DNA of 64,000 nucleotides from CBDCYS01 sp965226185 (lineage in GTDB: Bacteria; Acidobacteriota; Terriglobia; Bryobacterales; UBA6623). The notes beneath the pieces were generated by a model. That model worked only from the letters and a program-made list of their open reading frames with translations. It searched no databases and had not been told where the DNA came from. Positions 12,354 through 21,476 of the stretch are shown in pieces. Location: the NCBI GenBank assembly GCA_965226185.1, contig CBDDCT010000006.1, positions 1,426,001 to 1,490,000 on the forward strand. The letters are read 5' to 3'. Each line of letters opens with the position of its first letter. The stretch's first letter is position 1. Made by a program: the position numbers and the translations under genes.

Positions 12354-13258
12354 CGCTCTTCCCTGCCCTGGCCCGCGCTAGTTCACGGCTCACGGCTATC
12401 GGTTCAGGATCAGCGGCTCGGGGCTCACGGCTTACAGGCCACGCCCCACGATTCCTCGCTGTCGTTGCGCTGCTCATTAGCGCCAGCGCCTTTCCGGCCC
12501 CCGCCCAGGAAGTCAAACTCGTCGTCACTGTGATCGACGAGAAAACCGGGCGCCCCATCGAAAATCTCCAAGCTTCGAACTTTTCGGTCATGGACGACAA
12601 GACGCCGCTGCGGGTGGCCAGCGCTCAATATCAGAAGCATCTGCTCGACGTCATGGTGTTACTGGATACCAGTGCGCTAGGCGAGGTCGTTCGGCCTCTG
12701 GGCGCCGCCTTTATCGATCGGTTGGGCGAAAAGGAGCAGATGGCGATCGTCGCTTACCACGACTCAGCGGACTTGCTCCAAGACTTTACCAGCAGTAAGG
12801 AGCTGCTGCGGAATTCGCTGCGGGGCCTTCGATACGGCAACAACCCGCGCGCATTGGACGGCCTTTTCGCGGCTCTCGATGGCGGGTTTGATGTGTCGAG
12901 CGCGGGCCGCCGCGTGATTGTCCTGCTAACCGCGGGCGTCGAAGGCCGTAGCCGGGTAGCGCTTGGCGAGGTTCTCAGGCTGGCAAGGGAGAAAAGAGTT
13001 TCCATCTATCCCGTCTATGTCAGCGGCGCGGACCGCGGGCTTTTCCGCCGGCTGGCGCAACGCACGGGGGGCGCGGATTTCGGAGCGCGAAGGCTCAAAC
13101 TGAAGCCCAAAGAACTGAGCGAAGTGGCCTACTCCGTTCTGCGCGGGAGCTACACTCTGGAGATTTCCGGGGTCTACACCCTCGGCGACCGATTGGAGAT
13201 CAAAATCCAAGGACTTGCAAAGTCAGAAATCAAACCCTGGGCCTCGGCGTTGGAGTAA
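12347..13258 (+). CDS. Secreted VWFA-domain protein
   Basis: The 303-residue protein has an N-terminal signal region (FLAVVALLISASAFPAPAQE). A short beta-rich segment follows (KLVVTVIDEKTGRPIENLQ ... FSVMDDK), typical of the acidobacterial VWFA-related family. Then comes a von Willebrand A domain with a degenerate metal site (VLLDTSALG), and GRRVIVLLTAGVEGRS further on. Such proteins act outside the membrane in protein-protein contacts; no enzyme activity is expected. The start ATG overlaps the stop of the previous gene (ATGGTGA). The n-region is unusually long because a GC-rich direct-repeat stretch (12380-12440) is translated into it. Confidence 0.8.
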   Translation: MVTLFPALARASSRLTAIGSGSAARGSRLTGHAPRFLAVVALLISASAFPAPAQEVKLVVTVIDEKTGRPIENLQASNFSVMDDKTPLRVASAQYQKHLLDVMVLLDTSALGEVVRPLGAAFIDRLGEKEQMAIVAYHDSADLLQDFTSSKELLRNSLRGLRYGNNPRALDGLFAALDGGFDVSSAGRRVIVLLTAGVEGRSRVALGEVLRLAREKRVSIYPVYVSGADRGLFRRLAQRTGGADFGARRLKLKPKELSEVAYSVLRGSYTLEISGVYTLGDRLEIKIQGLAKSEIKPWASALE

Positions 13259-13293
13259 GATCGCGGCTTGTAGCGGTTACTCGATCAAAACGC

Positions 13294-13327
13294 AAAAAGC
13301 CGCGGGCATTCGAACAATGCCCACAGC
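13294..13327 (-). terminator. Intrinsic terminator of the coiled-coil gene
   Basis: On the minus strand a 12-bp stem (GCTGTGGGCATT with AATGCCCGCGGC, two or three G-U pairs, five-base loop) is followed by TTTTTG. It lies 27 bases beyond the stop of the minus-strand gene at 13354 and between convergent genes. Confidence 0.75.
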
Positions 13328-13353
13328 CCCTTACGATTCTAGATTTGTTCGCC

Positions 13354-14280
13354 CTAGCTGCCGCTGGCCGCAGCCGTAGTCGTTCTGCGCTGCTGCACTT
13401 TGGGTGTCGCCAGGTACCCGGAGATGCGGTTCTTTTCGAGCTTATTGACCACAATCTCGTAAGGCTGCCGCGAACCGATCACGTAAAACTGTATCGGCTC
13501 CAAAAGGGTCTTGTTCTTTTTCTCAATCCTCTTGTCATCCGCCCAGATATCGACCGTGAACTTGTTACGTTTTTGGTCGACCCTCTTGAGCTTGATCTGG
13601 ATCGAGCCGATCCGCTGCGGTTGTTTCGTCTTGGTGAGGTCGAACTCGTAATAGTTCCTCTCTCCTAGCTCGCGCAGCGCCTGAACCTCTCCGGCGTTGG
13701 TAGCAATCAATCCGCTCTGCACGCCCAGGTCGCCCTTGACGGAGCTGAGATCACTGATCGTCTTCTCGAGCGCGGCCTTGGTCTCCGCGACCTCAACCTT
13801 GACCTCATCCACCGTGCCGGTCAGTGAGCCGAGCTTGTTGTCGGTGGAGGTAGCGACCTCGGAGAGTTTAGCTATCTCGCCACCCACTTCGCTGAGTTTG
13901 GCCTCGCGCTCCGCCTTCTGCTCATCAAGCCGTTTGGCCAGCGTCTCCGTACGGCCCATTACCCTGCGCTCGACTTGCTGAGCCGCTTCAGCAACGCTCT
14001 TCTCGGCGGAGGCGACAACGCCTTTGAGCTCCTTGACGCTGCTGTCGACCGTCCGCGTGGCGCGGTTGACCGATCCTTCGAGCTGTGCGATCTGCTCTTC
14101 GTGGATTTGCAACTGCTTCGTTTGAGCCGCGAACTCCGCTTTTGTCGACCTCAGATCCAGGAACAAGTAGACCGTCATCCCGATCGTCAGCGCCAGAAGC
14201 GAAAGCACGACGATCGGCAGAATCCTTGCCATCGCGGATGGCTCTTCAGTAGCAAAATTAATCTCTTCTTCGGTATCCAT
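13354..14280 (-). CDS. Membrane-anchored coiled-coil protein of unknown function
   Basis: The 308-residue protein has an acidic N-terminal tail, one transmembrane segment at about 18-38 (ILPIVVLSLLALTIGMTVYLF), a long heptad-rich coiled coil at about 45-200, and a C-terminal beta-type domain at about 205-290 (YYEFDLTKTKQPQRIGSIQI ... FTVDIWADDKRIEKKNKTL). The topology is N-in with the coiled coil and end domain in the periplasm. The start at 14280 has a good ribosome binding site (AGAGAGGATTTCC-ATG). I do not recognise a named family for the end domain. It has its own terminator, so it is likely monocistronic. Confidence 0.8.
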   Translation of the reverse strand: MDTEEEINFATEEPSAMARILPIVVLSLLALTIGMTVYLFLDLRSTKAEFAAQTKQLQIHEEQIAQLEGSVNRATRTVDSSVKELKGVVASAEKSVAEAAQQVERRVMGRTETLAKRLDEQKAEREAKLSEVGGEIAKLSEVATSTDNKLGSLTGTVDEVKVEVAETKAALEKTISDLSSVKGDLGVQSGLIATNAGEVQALRELGERNYYEFDLTKTKQPQRIGSIQIKLKRVDQKRNKFTVDIWADDKRIEKKNKTLLEPIQFYVIGSRQPYEIVVNKLEKNRISGYLATPKVQQRRTTTAAASGS

Positions 14281-14433
14281 GGAAATCCTCTCTACTGGGG
14301 TATCGTGAGACCCTCGTGGTTATCTTAACACCCTTGAGACGTTTCAACCACTAGATTTGGTTACGTGTCGCTATTCAAAGATCGAACATTTAGCTAGATC
14401 GCTTTGGCTGTCACGTTTCAAGTGGACCAATCC

Positions 14434-14956
14434 CATGGTGATACTCTCAGCTTATTTTGATGAAAGCGTCACAGACCTTGTTTTCAGCGGCGCGGGATAC
14501 ATTGCGACCACAAGGCAATGGGTTAACTTTGAGCGGGACTGGTTGAAGTTGCTCCAATGGGCCGGAATGCCAGAAGGCGAGCCGTTCCACATGACGGATT
14601 ATGAAAGTCGAGCAGAGGGCACACTCTACGAGCATTGGGGTGATAGCAAGAGAAAAGAATTCATGCAGCGGGCCGTGGGCATCATTCGACGCCGCGTGAA
14701 GGTGGGAATCTCTGCGTCTCTTGATCTTCCCGCCTACAACGCAATTGCTGTTGACCCCGTTCGCGCGGAGGGATTAGCCGGTGCGCCACGGGCCTCTTAC
14801 GGCCCATACAGCTTCATTATGGGTTCGTGTTTAAAACTTGTCGAGAATTGGTGCGACAGGAACGGCAGAAACGACCCTATTGCATATATCTTTGAATCCG
14901 GTGCTGCGCTCAGTGGGCATCTAGGAAATGCGTTGATTAGGGACCACGCAAGAACA
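14434..14956 (+). pseudogene. DUF3800-type protein truncated by an insertion sequence
   Basis: From ATG 14434 the frame reads VILSAYFDESVTDLVFSGAG, with the YFDES motif that opens DUF3800 proteins, and continues through PFHMTDYES and SYGPYSFIMGSCLKLVENW. Normal family members run on for a further 60-100 residues. Here the frame enters the ISAzo13-type element at about 14956 and stops at 15025. I could not find the missing 3' part right of the element, so there was either a deletion or strong decay. Function is not established; DUF3800 proteins are often found in mobile regions. Confidence 0.7.
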
Positions 14957-16703
14957 ACTTTACAGTTGGGGCTTGATGGTGTAATTCCACTGGGGCAGAG
15001 TTTCATGGCGCTGCAGGCGGAGTGAGGCGATTTGTTCCGGGGTGGGCTTGCGGCCGCGAGGATAGTAGCGGCGATCCAGGTAAGCGGAGACGCGGAGCCC
15101 TGTTTGGGTCGTGGTCGTGCGGGCGTAATTGAGAATCTTCTGGTAGGAGTCCAGCGGTTCCCCCGCCCAGGTTCGTGAGATCTCCGAGAAGAGGCGATGC
15201 TCGATGGGGTTCCATTTCGAAGCGCCGCTCGGGTAGTGGGCGACGGTAACGGCAAGGGTAAACGCGTTGGCCAGTTGGGACTGCAGTTCGGTCTTCCAGG
15301 CGTGGCAGCGACAGCTGTTGCTGCCGCCGCTGTCGGCCAAGATGAGAAGCTGGCGTGAGCCGGAATAGCGCGGCGCGCCCTGCCGCTGCCACCAGTGGGC
15401 AATCGCATGAGCGGCGAAGGCGGGCGTGTCGTGCGAAACACCGATCACGAGGGCACCGCGATTCTCGGTGACATCATAGATGCCGTAGGGGATGGCGACG
15501 CCGATGGAGTCGGTGCGGAAGTCGTGATCGAAGACGCGGCGAGCCTCGCCTTCCCAACGCCGGCCGGCGTTCTTGAAGTTGCCGACCAGTTCGCGCTTCT
15601 TGGTGTCGACACTGATCAGGGGCAGGTGACGGCGCCGGAAGCGATCGCGCAACTGGGCGAGGTATTCGAACTGGAGGTTGCGATCAGGGCTGGAGCAGGT
15701 GGAGATTTGCTTTTGATTCAGGCGTAGGGAATAGCCCATCTGGTCCAGCAGGCGCGCGACGGTGTTGGGGGAAACACGGATGCCGAGGCGCTGAAGTTCG
15801 TCGGCGATGCGGCTGGTCGTGCGCCGGGACCAGCGCAAGCCTGTCATCGGATCGCCGGCGGTGTCGTGTTCCAGCAGGTCGTCGAGGATGGCGATTATGT
15901 CGGGCGTTTTTTTTCCGTGGAGGGACGGCCACCGCCCGGCCGGCGTGTCCGGCCGGTGACCACATTCTGATCCAGCAGTTGTCGGCGGCCGCGGGCGACG
16001 GTGTGCGCATCCAAGCCCAGGAAGTCGCCCAACAGGGTGTCGCCGCCGTGCCCCAAGCGGATCGATTCCAAGCCGGCGAACAAGCGGCGCTGCTGTTCGT
16101 CGAGCAGTCCATGGAACAGCAGGATGGCGGCCTGGAGTTCGTCGGGCGAGACCTGCAGGGCGTCGGCGCGAACGGCAAGTGGAACCGCTTGGGCACTGCG
16201 GCGCGCCAAGACTTGGTTGCGCCGAACGGCGGAATCGATGGCGGCGTAGAGGAATTGGCCACCGCTTGCGGTTCGGCTCAGGCGCTGTTGCTGCACCAGC
16301 AGGCGCAACGGCTCCTGGACAGCGGTCTGGAGGAGGTCAGCCAGCTCCCGAGCGTAGTAGCCGTTGGGGGAGGCCAGGACGAAGGCTTCCACCGTGGCTA
16401 CCAGGGTGCCGTAGCGCGAGAACCAGACCCCTTCGTGCGACCACAGTCCGCGAGCATCAAAGCGGGCGATCTCGACCAGGGTGTAGAAGCGTCCGCGATG
16501 GGTGTAGCTGGCGAGATAACCGAGTTGCTTGAGTTTGCGGAATACGGTGAGATCGGTGGCGGTGCCGAGCACGCGTTTGAGTTCCGGCAGATCGGCGATC
16601 TTGTGACGGTGCAGGTACTGACGCAGCAGAGCCGGGTCGAAGGTGGTGGGGCGCATAATGTTAGAGTTCCGACTGAGGGCTTCTTGCAGTCCGAACTATA
16701 ACA
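14957..16703 (-). mobile_element. ISAzo13-type insertion sequence
   Basis: The limits are proposed from a short inverted similarity: CTTTACAGTTGGGG at the left edge and, read inward from the right, TGTTATAGTTCGG near 16703. The element contains one transposase gene on the minus strand. I see no clear target-site duplication, so the ends are approximate. Confidence 0.55.
14960..16656 (-). CDS. ISAzo13-family transposase (frame change at an A8 run)
   Basis: The first frame starts at 16656 and gives 253 residues of the N-terminal region. It ends TEKKRPT-stop just after an A8 run (T8 at 15907-15914 on plus). The -1 frame from that run continues TPDIIAILDDLLEHDTAGDP and then MTGLRWSRRTTSRIADELQR. 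It goes on through a DDE domain: PLISVDTKKRELVG (Asp), LLILADSGGSNSCR (Asp) and YPSGASKWNPIEHRLFSEI (Glu), ending LPQWNYTIKPQL. Joined, the length is about 565 residues. The join needs one extra A in the sequence or -1 ribosomal slippage. The DDE residues are intact, so the element may be active. Confidence 0.85.
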
Positions 16704-16955
16704 TAATAACCCGAAGACTGTTGCGGGATCACATAGCGTGTATAATGCCAGTGTTGATTGGGTTCCTGCTCTGATTCAACCGTGCTGATCCGGGTAGCCG
16801 AAGCGACGACGAAATGTCTGAGTTTAGATCAATAGTGAGATCTTATTTTTGTACGATCCCTAAGCTGCCACGAGATTCGCAAGATAGATGCTCATGACGA
16901 GAACAGCAATGTGAATCGTCCTCGAAGCTGGCCATCTAGTCTCCGCACTCTTAGG

Positions 16956-17792
16956 CTAGCGGAACCAGTTCTTGAGCCAATCGACGGCGAGCCGGAAGCC
17001 CGAGTAGTCCTCGCCGATCGGAGATTGGTCGTTGAGTCCCCAGCGGTATTTCTTGAAGCTGATGGAAAGCCGGCGGCCGCCGAGCAACTCGATCTGATCT
17101 CGAGGAGCGTATTCGCGGACGAACCCCTCCAAGCCTCCCGGGAAGGATGAGAAGTCTTTCTTGTACCAGTCAAAAACAGCACTCAGGTTCGCCTTGGCGC
17201 CCTGGAGATCGAATTCATTGAGCTGCTGGTCGGCCAGCCACCGGCGGGTGTTGCCGTCCAGTTGTTCATCAAGACGCGCAGCCACGTAGGCTTCGCGGCG
17301 CAGGGGAGGACAACTGAGCGCGGCACAAACAACAGCCGCGTGGATTCTGGGATCCCCGCTTTTTCTCAACCGCTCCTCGATTTCGTCGAGCGAAACCTGC
17401 TCGCCCGCGAGACGGTGCCGTTTCTCGCGAAACGGATTCGGCGTTGCCATGATGCTAGTGGCAGGGTAGTTCTCGACAACCCACCGGATTGTCAATGCGT
17501 TGTAGGCGTTAATAAGAAAAGCCTTGCCTTCCGGGGAATTCCAATCGGGGCCGTCGGCGGCGGCAAGCTGATCGGTGTAGCGGGCGAGCCGGGCGGCCGC
17601 TTCACTCTTGAGCCGCGCGTAGTCGACCCGGGAATCGGCATTAACGAACTCTTTGAGGATGGAGTCCCAGGCTTGGTGGTCTGCCTGCGCGAGACTGGGC
17701 TTGGCGCCGGCGCTTGCCAGCACCAACAGGACGGGACAGATGTATCTCAGGAATTTCACTTGAGTTACGCTCGAAGGCTGGGTCTGAGCCAC
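16956..17792 (-). CDS. Secreted DUF547 protein
   Basis: The 278-residue protein has an N-terminal signal peptide (LRYICPVLLVLASAGAKPSL) and the DUF547 signatures FLINAYNALTIRWVVENYP and IHAAVVCAALSCPPLRREAY, the latter with two conserved Cys residues. The function of DUF547 is unsettled. A GTG at 17759 (KFLRYICPV) may be the true start, because the upstream residues look like an unneeded extension. The gene stands alone and is divergent from 17962. The stretch 16704-16955 before its 3' end holds no gene that I can see. Confidence 0.8.
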   Translation of the reverse strand: MAQTQPSSVTQVKFLRYICPVLLVLASAGAKPSLAQADHQAWDSILKEFVNADSRVDYARLKSEAAARLARYTDQLAAADGPDWNSPEGKAFLINAYNALTIRWVVENYPATSIMATPNPFREKRHRLAGEQVSLDEIEERLRKSGDPRIHAAVVCAALSCPPLRREAYVAARLDEQLDGNTRRWLADQQLNEFDLQGAKANLSAVFDWYKKDFSSFPGGLEGFVREYAPRDQIELLGGRRLSISFKKYRWGLNDQSPIGEDYSGFRLAVDWLKNWFR

Positions 17793-17961
17793 TAGGATCG
17801 ATGAGGACTCAACTTCGGTGGATCATTCCGGCGAACTCCAAACCCTTCAGTGTGAGTGATCTGACCGCGAGCGACAACCTTCCCCTTCGACACCCCTTGC
17901 AAAACCGCTTGGTGTATCGTAGACTTGCATCACGTAGCTGCTCAGCTAAGCGGAGGTTAAG

Positions 17962-18507
17962 ATGAAACGTACGATTTCTTGTGTAGCAGTTCTTTCCTTG
18001 GGCCTGTTCGTCTACTGTGAGGCGCAGGCGGAGAGGAGTGATGAGGAACTGATTGCGGAGGCGGAAAGCGCCGCGCCGGCACTGATCACGCAGAACGCGG
18101 CGATTAAGACGATGGATGGAAGAGTGCTGCGGGAGGGTTCGAACGGGTGGATCTGCTACCCCGGAACGGAAATGATCGGTCCGATGTGTAACGAGCCCCA
18201 ATGGGACACAATGCTCGGGGCGCTGATGAGCAAAGAGACGCCCGAAGTCAACCAGTTCAGTGTCTCCTATATGCTCGCGGGCGAGGGGCAGGCCCTCGGT
18301 GTTAGCAACATCGATCCTTTCGCTACTGAGCCCACCGACGAGAATCAATGGGTTAAGGAGGGTCCGCATCTCATGATCCTCGTGCCGGACCCGGCGGCGC
18401 TCGAGGGACTTTCCACTGATCCGAAAGATCCCGTTTATGTGATGTGGAAGGGCACGCCATACGCGCACATTATGGTCAAGATCGCCGAGGAGAAAAGCGG
18501 CGGGTAG
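17962..18507 (+). CDS. Conserved secreted protein of unknown function
   Basis: The 181-residue protein starts at ATG 17962 after a strong GGAGG. Its signal peptide is ISCVAVLSLGLFVYCEAQA. The mature part contains MDGRVLREGSNGWICYPGT and the closing motif DPVYVMWKGTPYAHIMVKI. I know it only as a conserved hypothetical. It lacks transmembrane segments after the signal and so is probably periplasmic. There is no operon partner. The 230 bases after it contain no gene. Confidence 0.75.
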   Translation: MKRTISCVAVLSLGLFVYCEAQAERSDEELIAEAESAAPALITQNAAIKTMDGRVLREGSNGWICYPGTEMIGPMCNEPQWDTMLGALMSKETPEVNQFSVSYMLAGEGQALGVSNIDPFATEPTDENQWVKEGPHLMILVPDPAALEGLSTDPKDPVYVMWKGTPYAHIMVKIAEEKSGG

Positions 18508-18735
18508 GCGCGCGTTCAGTTGCCGGTACTCGCGCTCCGGACACACGTTTAGAGTCCAAAACTTGTACGAAGAGTCCCGCGATCGGGAACAGAATTGAGC
18601 CCGTTTCCATAGCCGATTCCGCTGTCGAAGACCGCGCTCAAGCCGTCTAACTTGCACGAATATGACGCGCACCCCTTCGACAACAGAGGCTTTCCGGCGC
18701 CGAGGCTGATCCATTCAATATGAGGTTCGCCGCGG

Positions 18736-19086
18736 TCAAACGGTTGCCGCGTAAACCTCTCCTGAAGCGTCCGGCTCTTTGATCGGGGCGGCGGATGCCT
18801 CCAACTGGGTTCGTGAGCTCGAGCCGTTCAACTGCAGGACATAGCCCTGCCGCACGACGGTGTGAATGAGAATATCGCGCCGATGCCCGAGCTTCTTGCG
18901 CAGCCGGCTGACGTGCACATCCACGGTTCGCGTGCGAGTCTTGTCGTTGTAGCCCCAGATCGTCTTCAACAGGTAGGCCCTCGAAAAGCAGCGTCCGGGA
19001 TTATTCTTTAGCAGTTTCAACAGCTCGCTCTCTTTCAGCGTGAGCCGCTGCGTCCCGACGTTCGGCTTTCTCTGTGTTGCTGTCAT
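18736..19086 (-). CDS. Stand-alone OmpR-type winged-helix DNA-binding protein
   Basis: The 116-residue protein consists almost wholly of a Trans_reg_C domain: LTLKESELLKLLKNNPGRCF, then LLKTIWGYNDKTRTRTVDVH and VSRLRKKLG, with IHTVVRQGYVL as the wing. No receiver domain precedes it; the upstream 90 bases are non-coding. A strong ribosome binding site (GCAGGAGTT-ATG) supports this start, so it is not a truncated response regulator. It sits downstream of the glycosyltransferase on the same strand and may be cotranscribed with it. Signal input is unknown. Confidence 0.85.
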   Translation of the reverse strand: MTATQRKPNVGTQRLTLKESELLKLLKNNPGRCFSRAYLLKTIWGYNDKTRTRTVDVHVSRLRKKLGHRRDILIHTVVRQGYVLQLNGSSSRTQLEASAAPIKEPDASGEVYAATV

Positions 19087-19176
19087 AACTCCTGCACCCC
19101 CTGGGGAATATCCCCCCCGATCACTATTTCGCTTCAGCGGAACGTCAGGTTACGGCGGAATCCGAGCCAGTCCCAT

Positions 19177-20643
19177 TTAGGGGCCGGAGAATACCGCTGG
19201 GTCGGAATGAACCCGAAAGGGCCTGGGAGCGGAATCGCAGAAAGGCAGGCGGCCGTGGCTGTAGTAGCCCAATCCGTAGACCACATGCCGGCGCACTTGG
19301 CCGATGCAGGTCTGCTCGAGATGGGGCTCGACCTGGTGCCAAAGCACCCGGGTCCCGGCCTCGCGGTCGATCGCGGGAAATGTCTTCAGCTTGAGATAGG
19401 CCAGGCCGCCGACCGTTCCCGCCGCGAGCAGGCCGACGGCGAGCAAGGTTTTGTTGCGAGATGCCGCCCACCAGACTGCCGCCGCTGTCGCCAGCACGGC
19501 GGCGACGCCGAGCCAGGAGATCTCCGCGGGCGGCCAAGCCTTGGAGAGCCCGTAGGAGATAGCCGCGGGCAAGATCGCTTCAGCGATGGGGACTACCGCG
19601 AGCAAGGCGGCCGCGGCTGCGAGCACATATCGGGGAGAACGCGCCTTCGACAGGCTCACGCTCATCCAGATGGCCATGGCGGGAAACAACGGCAAGACGT
19701 AACCCGGCAGCTTGTTTCGAGAAACGGAAAACAGCAACAGAGTGGTCAGGATCCAGGTGAGCAAGAACTGCATACGCGGGTCGCGGCGCTGCTCGGCGCC
19801 CGGGGTGAGCGTGAGCAGGGGAGTCCACGGCAACAGTCCGGCCGGGAGCACGGCCAAGAAGTACCAAAACGGTTTGACATGCTCGATCGAATCGCTTGTA
19901 AAGCGTTCGACGTGGTGCCGCCAGAAAAAGTCTTCGACAAACGCGCTGCCATTGGCGGCATAACACAGGGCGTACCAGGGCAAGGCAACCACCACGAAGG
20001 GAAACAGAACTCGGGGATGAAACAGGTCTCGCAGTACCGCGCGCAACCCGCGCTGGACGCACACCGACAACAGCGCCAAAGCGGCGATCGCCGGTCCCGC
20101 CAGCCCTTTCGCCAAGACCGAAATTCCCAGCAGCAAGCCGAACCAGGGCAGGTTCTTGCGAGTCTGCTCGTTGGAGTGCTCGATCCAGGGCAACAGCACG
20201 AGCAGCGCGGCGCCAACGGAGGCCGCCAGTGGCAGATCGAAGATACCGGCCTGGCTGTAAACGGCCCAACCCGCCGACGAGGCCAGGATCAGCGTGGCGT
20301 ACGCGGCGACCGGGGATCCCATCTGCCGGCGCACCTGGCGGTAGAAGAAGGCCAGGAACAAGACGCTGATGAGGGCGACCGGCAAGCGCGTCGCGCGGTC
20401 ATCGGTCAAGCCCAGCCCACCTGCTGCCGCTCCGAGCCAGTAGAGCAGGGCCGGTTTCTCGAACCAGGGCTCTCCGTTCAGCCTGGGAGTTACCCAGTCC
20501 CCGGATTCCCGCATCTCGCGGGCGATGGCCGCATAGCGAGGTTCATCGGGCCCCACGAGACCACGGCCGGCCATGCCTTGGAAGAACAACAGGCAGGCCC
20601 CTACCGTCAGCAAAACGCCGATACCGATTCTTGCTGGGTTCAT
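19177..20643 (-). CDS. ArnT/PMT-type membrane glycosyltransferase (GT-C fold)
   Basis: The 488-residue polytopic protein has the family's first periplasmic loop motif GPDEPRYAAIAREMRESGDW followed by WFEKPALLYWLGAAAGGLG, as in 4-amino-4-deoxy-arabinose transferases and related PMT proteins. About 10-12 hydrophobic helices are visible. These enzymes move a sugar from a polyprenyl-phosphate donor to lipid or protein at the outer face of the inner membrane. The acceptor and donor here cannot be named. The C-terminal soluble part is short. Confidence 0.85.
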   Translation of the reverse strand: MNPARIGIGVLLTVGACLLFFQGMAGRGLVGPDEPRYAAIAREMRESGDWVTPRLNGEPWFEKPALLYWLGAAAGGLGLTDDRATRLPVALISVLFLAFFYRQVRRQMGSPVAAYATLILASSAGWAVYSQAGIFDLPLAASVGAALLVLLPWIEHSNEQTRKNLPWFGLLLGISVLAKGLAGPAIAALALLSVCVQRGLRAVLRDLFHPRVLFPFVVVALPWYALCYAANGSAFVEDFFWRHHVERFTSDSIEHVKPFWYFLAVLPAGLLPWTPLLTLTPGAEQRRDPRMQFLLTWILTTLLLFSVSRNKLPGYVLPLFPAMAIWMSVSLSKARSPRYVLAAAAALLAVVPIAEAILPAAISYGLSKAWPPAEISWLGVAAVLATAAAVWWAASRNKTLLAVGLLAAGTVGGLAYLKLKTFPAIDREAGTRVLWHQVEPHLEQTCIGQVRRHVVYGLGYYSHGRLPFCDSAPRPFRVHSDPAVFSGP

Positions 20644-20955
20644 TCGCGGTTTTCCCTAGTGTAGCCAAGGGGCGGCCATCTTCCATGCGGCCGCTTGATT
20701 TCCGCGGCAATCAGGGCGGCCGAAGGCAATGGCTATCCGCTTGGATAGCCGGACTCACTGACGAGATAGAGACCGTCGCCGAGATGGTTCAACGAGCTTG
20801 CGGGCGGGGAGTGGCGCCTGGTTCGTAAGCTATTTCTAATCAATGCTTTAGTGGCTGAGTGCCAGTGGCGTCCCGGATCCGGTGGGGTTTGGCAGGACAG
20901 TTGCTATTAGCTGGGTGAGATGAAATTCAAGAGCGCAATGAAAAGGGGCAAGGCA

Positions 20956-21429
20956 ATGACGAATCGTATTTTGACGAATCGTATTCTAAGGACTTCGGCG
21001 ATAACGGCCCTGTTCGCGATGTCAGCCGTGGCGGGGATTTATCCGCCGACGCCGGGCGACCTCACCGTATCCGTCCCATTCGACTTTGTTGTTGGGAATC
21101 AGACACTACGGGCCGGCGAATACATCCTCCATCAGGATGGGCCGGGCACGGAGCTGGAAATCTGTGAGGACGGCGTATATTGCGTCACCGTGCAAGCTGC
21201 TGTTGCAATTGTTGAAGAGGCTCCCGCGCAACCCCAACTCATCTTTCAACAGCACGGTGACCGCTATGTCTTGACCTCGGTTTGGTCTTCCAAACACGGC
21301 GGGGCAACACTGGCAGCTTCCCATGCGGAATCACCGAAAGCCGAGGCCGGCCGCATGCGAGAGACCTGTTTGCAAGCACGAGAACTCTGCTTTCATTTGA
21401 ACAAGGGGCTGGCCTCCTCCTGGCATTAG
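20956..21429 (+). CDS. Small secreted acidobacterial protein (VPFDFVVGNQTL family)
   Basis: The start is placed at ATG 20956 because AGGGG lies upstream at normal spacing. This gives about 157 residues with a signal peptide (RTSAITALFAMSAVAGIYP). The motif VPFDFVVGNQTLRAGEYILH is a recurrent signature in Acidobacteria and marks a small beta-rich secreted protein. A 12-base direct repeat (ACGAATCGTATT) at the start duplicates TNRIL in the n-region. Function is unknown. The interval 20650-20919 before it holds no gene. Confidence 0.75.
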   Translation: MTNRILTNRILRTSAITALFAMSAVAGIYPPTPGDLTVSVPFDFVVGNQTLRAGEYILHQDGPGTELEICEDGVYCVTVQAAVAIVEEAPAQPQLIFQQHGDRYVLTSVWSSKHGGATLAASHAESPKAEAGRMRETCLQARELCFHLNKGLASSWH

Positions 21430-21476
21430 CGCTTCGCAGGCGGCGATGAGCCCCTGTCGTGCCAGTGCGACAGACG

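Noticed and set aside
17809..18714. 301-codon minus-strand open frame
   Set aside because: It lies antisense to the secreted protein gene at 17962-18507, has an Arg-rich composition without motifs, and the sense gene has a strong ribosome binding site and signal peptide.
19207..20664. 485-codon plus-strand open frame
   Set aside because: It is antisense to the membrane glycosyltransferase, whose hydrophobic helices and motif are clear. The plus frame is Gln/Arg/Gly-rich low-complexity sequence.
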